The notes under the pieces were generated by a model. It was not told where the DNA came from. It did no database searches and saw only the letters and a program-made list of their open reading frames with translations. This document shows positions 1-10,194 of a stretch of DNA of 64,000 nt, piece by piece. This stretch comes from Metellina segmentata. Taxonomy: Eukaryota > Arthropoda > Arachnida > Araneae > Tetragnathidae. Each line of letters begins with the position of its first letter. Position 1 is the first letter of the stretch. The stretch spans positions 56,790,509 through 56,854,508 of the forward strand of contig OX375882.1 of NCBI GenBank assembly GCA_947359465.1, in the 5' to 3' direction. A program made the translations under genes and the position numbers.

Positions 1-1050
1 AAGAGATACCTGTTACAAATATTTAAAATAATATTCTTTTGACACATAACCAAACATTTTCCAATATATTCTGCAGCCGCACATCGAAGAATTTTTTTAA
101 TTATTTGTCTTTTACTTGCAGAATTTGTAGTTGAATTTTACAGGGATTTTGGTTATAAACCTATCTGGATCATTATTCAAAACTTCCGTGCTGGATTTTC
201 CAAAATTTTAATGGTTGTAATCAAAAAATTGTCCAAGAATTTTTTTTTTTTCTAATGGCGGGCACATTTTGACCGAAGTCATTGGCCACTACAAGGCCGG
301 AAGTGATGGCCACTTGTGAAGGAGCACCCAGTGGGAGGACCATCATTGCTCCTAACAATTACTTCGTAATTTTGCACCATGTTCAGATGACGAAGCAACA
401 CCTGAGCTGGTATACGCTTACAAACATCCATGCCCGAACCCGGATTCGAACCGGGGACCTTCCGATCTAGAGGCTAACACCTTAACCACTATACCGGTTG
501 GTCGGCAAATTGTCCAAGAAAAAGTGCAGGATTTTAATAAACGAACTTTCTAGGAGATACCTGTTGCGAATATTTAACATAATATTCCTTTGAAACGCAA
601 CCAAAAATTTCAAACATATTCTACAGCGCATATCACAGAATTTTGAATGATTTGTTATTTGCTTGTAGAATTTGTAATAATATTTTACAGTAAATTTGGT
701 TTTACCCAAACTGGATCAAAATTCAAACCTTCCATGATGTGTGTTTCAAATTTTTAATGGCAATAAGAAATTTAAAAAAGGGTGCGGAAAGCCAAACTTT
801 TACTTTTTTGGCTTACCTGTTGCAAATATTGAATATATCCCTTTTACGCCAACTAAAAATTTCCACTATATTCTATAGCGCATAACACATAATTTTGGAT
901 GATTTGGTTCTTGCATTTTGGTTTTAGCATTCAATGAATCCCATCTTGTAAAAGTACTTTTCTATTCAACTTATAAAAATTTGTAATGAAATTTTACAGA
1001 AATTTGTTTTAACCTAAACTGGATGGCAATTCAAACCTTCCTAGTTCGTA
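1..1050. repeat. Degenerate ~265-bp tandem repeat, three copies
   Basis: Units start near 3, 554 and 810, each opening with a recognisable ACCTGTTGCAAATATT-like segment, followed by a CATATTCTA(C/T)AGCGCAT-like segment and ending near an ACTGGAT(C)-CAAACCTTCC motif. After removing the SINE at 240-506 and one copy of its target duplication, the first two units are about 270 bp apart and the next about 256 bp. No coding potential is seen. The copies are well diverged, so the array is old and the SINE is younger. Confidence 0.7.
240..506 (-). mobile_element. tRNA-headed SINE, head A with tail type 2
   Basis: Read on the minus strand it has a tRNA-like head with an A box (TATAGTGGTTAAG) and a B box (GGTTCGAATCC). 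A short stretch of the common SINE body follows (CAGCTCAGGTGTTGC, then TCATCTGA). The tail is of a different type, matching 49678-49880 and ending in CGCCATTAG plus a run of A. A perfect 14-bp target duplication (AAATTGTCCAAGAA) lies at 226-239 and 507-520. The copy appears full length and fairly young, and it sits inside the 265-bp tandem repeat. It is non-coding and would need LINE machinery in trans. Confidence 0.9.
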
Positions 1051-1114
1051 ATTTCTAATTTGACTTTCCAGAGCTTAGACATGCATCGGAAAATGTTTTG
1101 GCTATTGTCATTGA

Positions 1115-1313
1115 ACCTTCAGCGGGCCCTTGTCTCGACCTTTTTGAAGAAAACTGACCAAGACGACCTGGTCACAAAGAAATCACCAATATCTCAATGA
1201 CGAGATCAAGACTTGGTCAGTTTATTTCCACTGACGAAGTACTTCGTCCATCAAGATCTAGTCAGTTTTGCTAATGACGAGATACCTAGTCGAGACAAGG
1301 ATCATCAGAAGGT
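1115..1313. mobile_element. TTAA-flanked palindrome element (copy 1)
   Basis: The left end is near TTGA-ACCTTCAGCGGG and the right end near AGAAGG-TTTAA, which are inverted relatives of the family terminus CCCTCCTGGTGGTTGTC. Inside are degenerate GACGAGAT...ATCTCGTC blocks separated by the family spacer AAGATCTGGTCAGTTTTGC. No open frame of note. Flanking TTAA and CCC ends would fit a piggyBac-type non-autonomous element; that class assignment is inference. Confidence 0.65.
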
Positions 1314-1506
1314 TTAATGGTAAAAACCATAACATTTTCCAATGCAGGTCATTGGTCTGGTAAGCCATTCCCTTGAAACATCTTTTTTTATCATTATTTT
1401 GCTGGATAATTAATTAATATTCTATATGCAAGCTGTTTACAGTTCACAAGTTTCAAGCGCGGTACGCTAAACCCACTGAGCCACGGCAAAGTGAAATGGA
1501 ACTTGT

Positions 1507-1612
1507 CAAAATACAATGCATCGTCCTTGTAGCTTATCTTTCCCTTTGGGATTGATGTTGGTCGCCAATAGCCCTATGTGTTGCTCCAGTGTGACGTTAA
1601 TTAACTACTTAC
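1507..1612 (+). mobile_element. SINE C, 3' fragment
   Basis: Only the last third of the SINE body is present. It runs from the CAAAATTAC-like block through CCCTTTGGGATTGAT and GTTGCTCCAGTGTGACG to the tail TTAATTAACTACTTACC. The head is missing. Confidence 0.7.
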
Positions 1613-1672
1613 CTCTAACAAAGTATAGATTTAATTTATAACAAAAAAAATTCAAAAAATAATTCAATTTGA

Positions 1673-1860
1673 GATGACTAGAAGAGCACTTGAGCTGGCA
1701 CCCCACTCTCCAAATTTCCACACCACACTAACGTAAGGATGTTTGAGACCATGGCACTGAAACGTGTACCATCCGCTGTGTGCACGACGATCTTTGACTG
1801 GACGAGTTTCGAACTCTCAACCCTCACGTTGTTCTTCCAGCTGTGACACTGCGGTCCCCG
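1673..1860 (-). mobile_element. SINE C, head plus half body
   Basis: On the minus strand it retains the B-box region (GAGTTTCGAA), the GTGTACC-like block and the GAAATTTGGAGAGTGGGGTG block. It ends around the GATGAC motif and lacks the 3' tail. The A box is poorly preserved. Confidence 0.65.
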
Positions 1861-2059
1861 GTCCATATCAGGAAATGTTACAGCTTAATGAAAAGTTTAT
1901 TTATTTTCTTATTACTTTCGTAATAACATGTTTGCTTATTTATAGAATTAATTATTTTAATTGTTAATTTTTTCTCTGTGTTACGCTTTTGTGTTATTTT
2001 TCATTCAGTTGATTCAATTGGATTAATTATAAATTTTGCAAATGCTCCGCCGACCCTCT

Positions 2060-2860
2060 AAAACACTGGCCTAGTTGGAATTATCTTCCACATTACCAGT
2101 CAGCCCTTGATGCATACGGTTGTGAACCACTTGGGTATATCAATTATTTTATCCATTGATTGGAAAAATCATAAATTTTACTAATGTTTCTTACCTTACA
2201 CATACTGGAACGTCTAGAATTCTCTACAACTTCCAAATCGCCATTTTGTCCTTGATGCATGTGGTTGTGAACCAATGAGGTATATCCAGTGATTGGAAAA
2301 TGCACTAGTGTTCCGTCGGCCCTCGCAAACATTCTGGCCCATCTAGAATTATCTACAGCCTTAAAATTGCCATTCTGCCCTTGATGCATGTGGTTGTGAA
2401 CCAATGGGGCACATCAATTATTCTATCCATTGATTGGAAAATTCATTAGTGTTCCGTCGGGACTCGCAAACATTATGCCCCATCTAGAATTCTCTACAGC
2501 CTCCAAATTGCCATTCTGCCCTTGATGCATCTGGTTGTGAACCAATGAGGTATATCAATTATTCTATCCATTAATTGAAAAATTCATTAGTGTTCCGTCG
2601 GGCCTCGCAAACATTCTGGCCCATCTAGAATTCTCTACAACCTCCAAATTGCCATTCTGCCCTTGATGCATGTGGTTGTGAACCAATGGGGTACATCAAC
2701 TATTCTATCCATTGATTGGAAAATTCATTAGTGTTCCGTCGGCCCTTGCAAACATTCTGGCCCATCTAGAATTCTCTGCAACCTCCAAATTGCCAGTCCG
2801 CTCTTGATTCATAAGGTGGTGAACCTCAGGGATACATCAATTATTTTATCCATGCCTCCT
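2060..2860. repeat. 141-bp satellite, about 5.5 copies
   Basis: The marker TTGATGCATGTGGTTGTGAA recurs at about 2108, 2252, 2381, 2522, 2663 and, degenerate, 2804. Spacings are 144, 129, 141, 141 and 141 bp, all multiples of three. On the minus strand this gives a 47-codon repeat (…VHNHMHQGQNGN…DGTLMNFPING…), but most units carry two in-frame stops (TAG and TGA) just after FPING. The 129-bp unit lacks the 12 bases holding them. It is probably a satellite rather than an exon. Confidence 0.85.
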
Positions 2861-3770
2861 TCAAGCATTGGGGTCATCCACAGGATCTCAAACCACAAAC
2901 TGTTTGACCCGACGACAAAAATTTCACCTCCAGCATACCAGAGATTTGGAATCTGGTAAAGAACAGCGCTTTCCCGAAGCGATGGGGAGCAGCAGGAACA
3001 GGGACAAGAACCCGAGAGATCGTTCTGACACGCACAGAACAGTGGACTCTCAACTTTTGTTTCCTTATACACAATCTTAAAGGCCCTGGAGTCAAGGTCA
3101 GCAATGAAACCTTATCGAGGGGGTCTGTTATGCATCCCTTTATTCTCCCCCATAAAGCAGCATCTGCAAGATGCCAGCTTTGTTAGTTTTGAGGGGAACG
3201 AAAGGGCCTCTCGGAGGCCTCGGGAATGAGGCCCACCCCTGGAAAAACAGAAATATCAGACGTTTTTTCCTTTGGGTGCATTCGTGAAGATATCAAAAAG
3301 AGCCGTTTTCGTACACTGCCAAATGAGTTGGTGGTTCGACCTCGAAATACGTCCCTATCGGACTTCCTCTGAACATTACCATGCTGTTTATAACGCTTAA
3401 TATACGTATGCTATAAATGGATCACATCATGAGAAATTCCACGAAGCATAAAAGAGAAAATTTAATTATCATATTCATGTATATTTTTACATTCATCTCG
3501 GAATGAATAATGTGATTCATAATAGCATCTAATTAGAGCGTCACGTCAAAATTATATTATTAATTAATTAATGTAACAATTGCAATTTAAAAAAATTTAA
3601 CATGACTTAATACTGTTAGTTAAGCAACCTAATATATTTTAAGTGCGACGTTAATTTAACTACCTAACCTAATTATAATCCCTACTTCAGATACTCAATA
3701 ATCCTCAGACACCAAGAAATGTATTTCGATCACCTATGGCTACTAGTAATTTCTCTCTTAGCAACTGAAG
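2861..3770. other. Mostly single-copy non-coding stretch
   Basis: No recognisable gene. A GC-richer part (2870-3350) gives short overlapping open frames on both strands, none recognisable. A 30-bp remnant of the SINE C tail (GTGCGACGTTAATTTAACTA) lies near 3641-3672. The rest is AT-rich. Confidence 0.5.
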
Positions 3771-4064
3771 GGGCCGAGGTAGCCCGGTTGGGAGAGTAAC
3801 TGATTAGCAACCGGAGTGTTGCGAGTTCGAATCCTACCAACGACTGTCGTGTACAAAGGATGATGGTGCTTGTTAAATCTGTCGGGGCCACAAATGTCCT
3901 CACGCTGACGTGGTATGGAAGTTTGGAGAGTGGGGTGCCGACTATGATGTGACCTCGCCATCTTGCCAAAATTATACTGTGGTTGTCGGATCATTCCCTT
4001 CGGGATTGATCAGACTCTCGCCAATAGCACAATGTGTTACTCCAGTAAGATATTAATTAAAATA
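3771..4064 (+). mobile_element. SINE C, full length with TSD
   Basis: The head has an A box (GGTAGCCCGGTTGGGAGAG) and a B box (GAGTTCGAATCC). The body follows with GTTAAATCTGTCG, GTCCTCACG, GAAGTTTGGAGAGTGGGGTG and GGGATTGATC, and the tail reads ATTAATTAAAATA. A 14-bp target duplication with one mismatch (CTTAGCAACTGAAG and CTTAGCAACTAAAG) lies at 3757-3770 and 4065-4078, so both ends are fixed. It is a good reference copy for this family. Confidence 0.9.
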
Positions 4065-4078
4065 CTTAGCAACTAAAG

Positions 4079-5178
4079 CGAGAATTTTAAGTAAAATTTG
4101 TTTACATTTTATTTTATTTTGAAATCTAAAAAATGCTTAAATTTGTCAGCAAACTAACAGTAACGGCAGCACAAGCCTCTAAAATATCAATTTAAAATCA
4201 GTTTATAACTTGAGAAATATTTTTAAATTGTATTCCCAATTAGAGTCTAATTGGTTTACATTAGATAATGATATTTTACAAATTCATTCAATTGTTTGTA
4301 AAATTTTTGTATGAATATCAGTGTATTTTCAACTTCCACAAAAAAATTTCAACTGCAGTTAATTCCATTCAATTATATTAAGACACAAAAGTCTTTCCCG
4401 TGTTTTTCCGTGTGTCTGATATTCATTATTTTTACTACAGTTGATTGCATCGAGTTTCAAAAACGCTGCATTAAAGAACAAATTTTATGGTAAAACAAAA
4501 TGTCTGCCACGTCTGTTGCGTTTCAGTTTCTCATAACACATTTCAGCTGCTCATTAGACATTTCAGCTGCTCATTAGACATTTCAGCTCAACTTTGAGCA
4601 ATAGTAAACGGCAGATTTCACAAAGGGAATTTAATTACCAGCGAATAAAAAGGAAGTTGTGCTCGTTAATTAGATTAGAATAGAATGACAATAAACTAAA
4701 TTCATTGTTTCCTTTGAGAGAATGTGAAATAAAAAATACTCTTATCATCAACTACGTACATTTAAAATTTTGTCTTAGACTGTCTAACATCAATTTAAAT
4801 TTACAAACTTGTGTTTTAACCGATCATTAAAAACACAGTAAATTGAAATAATAGTTCAAAGTAACCAATTGAATTCCATTCAGCATTTACAAGGAAATGA
4901 ATTTCTTTAAAAATGCGTACGCAATTGCCAGATTATGAATAATTTCATCGATATCAGTCAAGGTTGTATAGTTTTATACGGGTTCAATGGGCATGCATTG
5001 ATCTTTTTATCATGAATCTAAATCATTAAAAACTGAAATAAAAATAAATTCCAATTAAATATTGATCAACCATGACAGCCGTAGAAGTGATTTGCATACA
5101 AAGGACTGGGAGTTATATAAAAAACTAAATAGACTTCAAATCTTACCTCAGATTAAATATTTGCATCCGTAAAATACC
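4079..5178. other. AT-rich non-coding stretch with a short 20-bp duplication
   Basis: Nothing gene-like is seen. The 20-mer ACATTTCAGCTGCTCATTAG is present twice head to tail at 4538-4577, followed by a partial third copy to 4590. The only open frame of note (4311-4493) is low-complexity and unconvincing. Confidence 0.5.
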
Positions 5179-5497
5179 GCCGACCAATTGGTCTGGTAGT
5201 TAAGGTGTTAGCCTCTAGACCGGAAGGTTCCTGGTTCGAATCCGGATCAGTGCATGGTAAGTGTATGGTGTAGAGGCAGCTGGTGTACCTTAAATCGGTC
5301 GCGGGCTAAAGTCCTCACGTTGGGTTGTTGTAGAAGTTTGGAGAGTGGGGTGCAAGCTCAGGGGTGTAACCTCGTCATCTGACAGTGGCTCAAAATTACG
5401 TGGTGCTGTCCTCGGATCCTACCCTTAGGTGATTGATCCCGAACCGTCGTCAATAGTCGTTGCTCGACGCTCCAGTACGACGTTAATTAAAAATTAC
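5179..5497 (+). mobile_element. SINE A, near full length
   Basis: Head A (GGTCTGGTAGTTAAGG, then GGTTCGAATCC) is joined to the same body used by SINE C. Body landmarks are CCTTAAATCGGTCG, GTTTGGAGAGTGGGGTG, CTCGTCATCTGAC and GACGTTAATTAAAAATTAC. No clear target duplication was found by eye. Confidence 0.85.
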
Positions 5498-5544
5498 GAA
5501 TTATTTCCCTATAATACCTTTAGATGCTAGGTTGGTATCTTAAA

Positions 5545-5814
5545 GTCATACTGGTGAAAAACAACGGGCTAATGGCGATGGCAAACTCGAAGGGAAAGAT
5601 CAGAGGACACCACGTAATTTTGAATAATGGTCAGATAACGATGTCACACTTGATGTCACCCCAATCCCCAAGCTTCCACACCATGAGAACATTTGAGGAC
5701 ACGACAGATTTAACGTGCAAAAGCCCCTTTGTACATCACAGTCTTGGGTTGGATACGAAATCGTAGCCCTCCAGTTGCTAATCCGTTGCTCTTTCGAAAC
5801 GGACTACCCCGACT
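5545..5814 (-). mobile_element. SINE C, minus strand
   Basis: The reversed body (GGGAAAGATCAGAGGACACC, CACGTAATTTTGAA, GACAGATTTAACGTGCA) and head (TTGGATACGAA, GTTGCTAATCCGTT) are recognisable. The tail end is eroded. Confidence 0.75.
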
Positions 5815-5910
5815 ATCTATTTCCACATTCTTAGATTTCCACCTTTAGATGGAAATCTATGTTAAGTGGAAATGAGCAACCAATACTGGGAGCATTTCTC
5901 GCTCTTGAGC

Positions 5911-6060
5911 AAGAGGGGTTGGTAGAGTAACGTATTATCAACCGGAGGGTTGCGTGTACGAAACTGTATCCAACCAAAGACCGGGTACACGGGGTTTGGT
6001 GCACGTTAAAACGTGGTTTCAATATTGGCATTTTGGCAAATTAACCACAGATCTTGTGAT
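5911..6060 (+). mobile_element. SINE C head fragment
   Basis: Head elements GGTTGGTAGAGTAACG and ATCAACCGGAGGGTTGCG are followed by ACACGGGGTTTGGTGCACGTTAAA. The body is lost soon after 6025. Confidence 0.6.
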
Positions 6061-6369
6061 AATCCCTATGAAAAGGAATTTGAAACGCGCATCTTCCCTA
6101 CCCAAAGTGGGTAGACTTCACCAGATTGATTTGGAACGTGGTCGAAGGAAGACTACGTTGGAATGGACCTATCCATTTGTTTCATTGTCATCGTGTTAGT
6201 GTCTTGTCTTTGTTAATAAATAGACGTTTAAATAGAACTGGAATTGTAGTTAAATTTGATTTTAACATGCAACCTTATGAAGTGCGAACTTTGGACTCGA
6301 TGTAATAGACATTGCATCACAGGCCTCTCGGTGACGTGGAGTCGGTTTGGACAGTGGGTGCCCGTTCCT

Positions 6370-6586
6370 AAGACAACACCTCGTAATTTCGAAAAGCGGT
6401 CATATGACCAAGTCAACACCAGAGCTGGCCATCCTCATTCTCCAAATCTACATTCCACGTCAACCGTGAACACATTTGATTCCACGACATATTTAAGGTG
6501 CACCAACCCCTTTGGTTGGATCTAGTTTCGAACTCGCAAGCCTCCGGTTACCAACCCGGTACTCTTCCAATTGGGATACCCAGGCA
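6370..6586 (-). mobile_element. SINE C, minus strand, diverged
   Basis: Reversed blocks AAGACAACACCTCGTAATTT, CACCAGAGCTGGCCATCC, CACGACATATTTAAGGTGCA and the head (GTTTCGAACTCGCAAGCCTC, then TCTTCCAATTGGGATACC) are in the expected order. A short plus-strand fragment of the same body lies just before it (about 6325-6370), so two SINE pieces meet here. Confidence 0.65.
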
Positions 6587-6589
6587 CAG

Positions 6590-7477
6590 TGGCTTTTTGA
6601 AACTACTTAATATTATTAATACTGGTATTACTTATAGCTATTTCTTGATACTATTTGTGAGCATACTTGTCCAAAGTTCACACCTAAACCGATGAAATGG
6701 AGCGAATCTTACACAATTTAAATGATTTCCAAAAACAAACAGAATGTGATAAAACTTGTAATTCACTCTAGACTGAGTAAAAAACGAACTCAAACACAAA
6801 ACTCCAAGATTGCACTCACGAAATTTTATTATAACATCTTAACACTAACGGGTTTCACAGACGATTACACACCTATAGAACGCCACAAGGAAAGACACAG
6901 CATCTTTGGAAGGTCAGAAGACCCCCCATCAACAACCCCCTAGTTGGGAGTCGACGGAAGAACCACCACAGACAGGGTGATGACCCACGTGACTTTCAAT
7001 TGTTGTCTTTACCGAGTTACAATTCAAGCAGGCGTAAACAGAATGAAATCTATTCAAGTTTCATCTTTAAGTACATCCACAAGAGTGTCGTCAAATAATA
7101 AAGAAAAATCCCGAGTACTCTTAAATTTACAGCACAGAGATTGATTTGTTTGCGTTGCTTTGATAGAAAATGTAACACACGTCACACAACATCTTCTGGA
7201 GTGTATGCATCTAAAGTAGATGTTTACACGCAACAATGTTACCTAAAGATTTAAAAATTTCTACTTTTCAGTTTTCTTTTTCGTTGGATTTTCCTCAGTT
7301 TTTAAAGTAATTTATGCAATAAAATTGAAGGAAAATGCAAGCTTAGGCGTTTAACAACTCCAATAAGGACAAATATTTGCCGAAGATTACGCACAATTGC
7401 TGTTCTTGTCACATAATGATAAGTCACGAGATTCCATGCAAACACGTGCGATATTTGAGCTCACTTTTCCTATCTAT
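6590..7477. other. Non-coding stretch, nothing recognised
   Basis: AT-rich sequence with short open frames only (such as 6722-6943 and 6944-7144), none with a recognisable domain. No repeat family from elsewhere in the window is seen here. Confidence 0.4.
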
Positions 7478-7728
7478 GCGGGGGCTGTGGTATTCCAGTT
7501 GGGAGTTTCACGATTAAGTAACCAGAGGATTGCTAGTGTGAAACTCAATCCAATCCAAAACCTTTGTTTGACCTCAAATTTAGTCACGTTGTCGAGAAGA
7601 AGTTTGGACAGCGGGATGACAGCTGATATAAACCTCGTCATCTGACCGTGATTGAAAATTACGAAGTATTCTCGGATTTGTGCCTTGTTTCTCCTCCAGT
7701 GCGATTTAAATTCAACAACCTACCTACG
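7478..7728 (+). mobile_element. SINE C, diverged
   Basis: Head (GGCTGTGGTATTCCAGTTGG, AAGTAACCAGAGGATTGC) and body (AAGAAGTTTGGACAGCGGGA, CTCGTCATCTGACCGTG, CTCCTCCAGTGCGA) are in order with several internal deletions. The tail runs into CAACAACCTACCTACG. Confidence 0.7.
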
Positions 7729-7777
7729 TTTGTACCTGTTGGTTCATAAGATCTATAGTGGACTGTATTTTAATTAA

Positions 7778-8034
7778 TGCAATTCGTTGTAACAAAAACA
7801 AATTTTATTGACAACAAACTTAACAATGTTATGGATGGACCTCTCTCGTTAAGGCTAAAGAAGCCTGGTACTAATTAGAGCTAAGGAAGCCGCATTTTAA
7901 TCATGTCTAGGAGAGCACCCCTCTCCTCCGTGTCTGAAGCCTGAATGTCACCCACGCGCTCACACAGCGCCCTCTACAGTATGTGGGAGACAACATTCCC
8001 CGCGCTCACACACCGCCCTTTAGAATATGAGAGA
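7778..8034 (-). repeat. Dispersed 230-260-bp repeat, LTR-like, copy 1
   Basis: On the minus strand this segment matches 38053-38279 across its length: TCTCTCATAT near the start, GGCTTCCTTAGC in the middle, and a GTTGTCAATAAA block followed by ACAACGAATTG at the end. The AATAAA near the 3' end and terminal TGTTAA in the other copy suggest a solo LTR, but no partner LTR, primer-binding site or polypurine tract was seen. The right side abuts the TTAA-flanked element at 8039. Confidence 0.45.
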
Positions 8035-8038
8035 TTAA

Positions 8039-8604
8039 GGCCCGGTGCACACATCCAGTTTTTCAACGTGCGGCGCCGCTGCGGCAACGCAAATGCGGTC
8101 TGAGATACATTGGATCCAATGCAGACTACTCCATTGGATCTATTGGCCAATGCAGAGTAAATGGAGTGGGATCCATTGGCCAATGGAGTACATATGCTTT
8201 CGGCATATGTACTCCATTGGCCAAGTCCATTGGTTCGGAGTACATATGCTTTGCACATATGCTTTCGGCGCCGCTGCAGCGCCGCACGTCCAACTTGCGT
8301 GCAATTTGTACCGCAGTTCCCCACGGCGGTGCACACGCGTCTCCGTTCTGAAGTACCTTGTTCTCATAAATAAAAGGAATATAAATAATAATTAATAAAT
8401 GGTTGTATCCAGTAACGTCTATTTTGTTTCAAAATATACTTTTTTGTACACCAAGTATGCGAAATAGACACGTTTTCTTCGATAGAATATTTGTCGGAAA
8501 GGTCGCGAAAAATGAGTACTTGCGTAATTTCACGGTTATGTGTGCATAGTTGGGCTTCGGTGCCGCAGCGGCGCCGCACGTTGAAAAACTGAATGAGTGC
8601 ACCC
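8039..8604. mobile_element. TTAA-flanked MITE with GC-rich inverted ends
   Basis: TTAA lies on both sides (8035-8038 and 8605-8608). The roughly 45-bp inverted termini match closely. The left reads GGCCCGGTGCACACATCCAG, then TTTTTCAACGTGCGGCGCCG; the right is its complement ending GAGTGCACCC. The interior holds a second pair of GCGCCGCTGC blocks and a long hairpin. There is no transposase. TTAA duplication with G-rich ends is compatible with piggyBac-like mobilisation, but the superfamily is not proven. Confidence 0.8.
8176..8224. repeat. Perfect 22-bp inverted repeat with 5-base loop
   Basis: The arms at 8176-8197 (beginning TTGGCCAATGGAGTACATAT) and 8203-8224 are exact complements around the loop TTTCG. 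Neighbouring sequence repeats parts of the arm (AGTACATATGCTTT, CCATTGG). It is inside the TTAA-flanked element. Confidence 0.9.
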
Positions 8605-9045
8605 TTAATGAACTGCGCTGGATGCATAGGTACTGTTAACTGTAAAATTCTATTGATGTTAGTGCCGTTACCTACACTTTCATACCGTATTTAAATCTAC
8701 TCTGGTGTTACATTGTTTATATACGAGATGTTCAAAAGTAGAGTGGATCAAGTCAACTTTGTGGTAAAACACTGATAATCCCACACCCGAACTCCTCTGA
8801 GTCGATTCTTTTTAGTGCATTTTTGTGCATTTCCTAGTTCTTTTGGTTCCCGAGTGATGGCAGAAGAAAAACCCAGCGAATAGGAAAAGCGCACACGAGA
8901 AGATCCCACTCTTCAAACTGCTTTTCCAAATGGGCTACCTTGGCTCCATCAATTTCTGTACCAAAGATCTTCCGTGCCAAGGTAAAAGGGGTTAAGACTG
9001 ACTTTTGATAGGGAGTCAAATGCATCATTAATTAAAAAAATTATA
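8605..9045. other. Non-coding stretch
   Basis: No gene or known repeat of the window is recognised. One short antisense open frame (8834-9028) has no identifiable domain. Confidence 0.35.
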
Positions 9046-9049
9046 TAAT

Positions 9050-9430
9050 ATGCTTTCTTTTAGTTTATAAAATGCATTTTATAAACTAAATGTAAAGTAC
9101 AATTATTTGTATCATTGCATGCTTCTTTTTTTCCCGGAATGCTTGTGAAATATGCATCATACACTAAATGTAAATTACAATTATTTGTATCATTGCATGC
9201 TTCTTTTTTTCCCTGAATACTTGTGAAATATGCTTAATATAATATGCATTATAAACTAAATGTAAATTAAAATTATTTGTATCATTGCATGCTTCTTTTT
9301 TCCTGGAATACTGGTGAAATATACTCATTTTAATATGCATTATAAACTAAAAAAATCTGCGAATCTAAATTACATTTATTTGCATTATGATATGCCCTTT
9401 TCTTCCGGAATACTAGTGATAAAAAGTGAA
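9050..9430. repeat. Degenerate tandem repeat, ~78-95-bp unit, four copies
   Basis: AATTATTTGTATCATTGCAT followed by GCTTCTTTTTTTCC recurs at about 9101, 9179 and 9271, with a weaker copy near 9372. Each unit also holds a GAAATATGC and a TATAAACTAAATGTAAA segment. Confidence 0.75.
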
Positions 9431-10194
9431 ATATAGTCATTTTGAATTTACCCCTTTCCCCTTGACACGGAAGGTAATGGTAATTAATATCTCAGATGTT
9501 AATGGCAGTGTTTACGCTTTGGAAACATTAAACAATCCCAAAAAAATACTGCTGCCATTATAAATTTTATCGCTATTACAAAATTCCAGAATATGGAGTT
9601 GTGGGACAGAAGAAAAAAACTCCGTGCGAATAAGATTTTCAAGATCTTGTGGTGAATAGTTCTAAAAACCATCATTTGTGTTTGCTTTCCATGCGAATAC
9701 TTCAAACTAGAAGACGTTTCTCTATTCTCGTGACGTATAAAAAAAACAGGAAAGGAGAATACTTCACCATTTTCGTCGGTCGGATATGAACACTCGTAAA
9801 TACCACGATGTACGGGTTTTCCTGGAAAGCATATCTATCCAAACAATCGTGGCAGATGCAAGCTAGGAGAAAACCGGGAAGAAACAGCAGAAAAATCTGT
9901 AAAGCAAGCCAATAATACCCGTTGCTCACTCAAAGTTGTAAACAGTGAATTGCTTTGAAAAATAAACGCTGGGCGGCGCACTGGTGAAAAGAGACAAATG
10001 CTTCTATTTCTAGAAACATGGGGTCTAACCATCATTTATCGTCTGGCAGCAAACAAGGCGTAGAGAAAAATCGCTTGGTCATTTGCTGCACCCTACCCTG
10101 ACGCCTTTTGGATGTTTCTGATTTTCTTGGTCTCCGATGCAACATTTCTCACCCTGTGTACCGACACTCCGGGAATTCGTTAAAAGAATTAAAA
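9431..10194. other. Non-coding stretch
   Basis: Contains only short antisense open frames (9499-9705, 9702-9929, 9835-10035), none recognisable. No repeats shared with the rest of the window were noticed. Confidence 0.35.

Noticed and set aside
1447..1495. Possible SINE D head (CCCACTGAGCCACGG)
   Set aside because: Only the A-box-like stretch matches; no B box or body found nearby.
2144..2404. 86-codon antisense frame with HNHMHQGQNG repeats
   Set aside because: Most units of the same satellite have two in-frame stops; only the shortened unit is open.
5200..5260. tRNA gene-like A and B boxes in head A SINEs (many places)
   Set aside because: The 5' and 3' arms do not pair as an acceptor stem, the anticodon arm is not preserved, and the sequence continues into a SINE body repeated elsewhere.
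8045..8395. 116-codon plus frame and 120-codon minus frame
   Set aside because: Both lie across the hairpin and inverted ends of a MITE and reflect its inverted-repeat structure.
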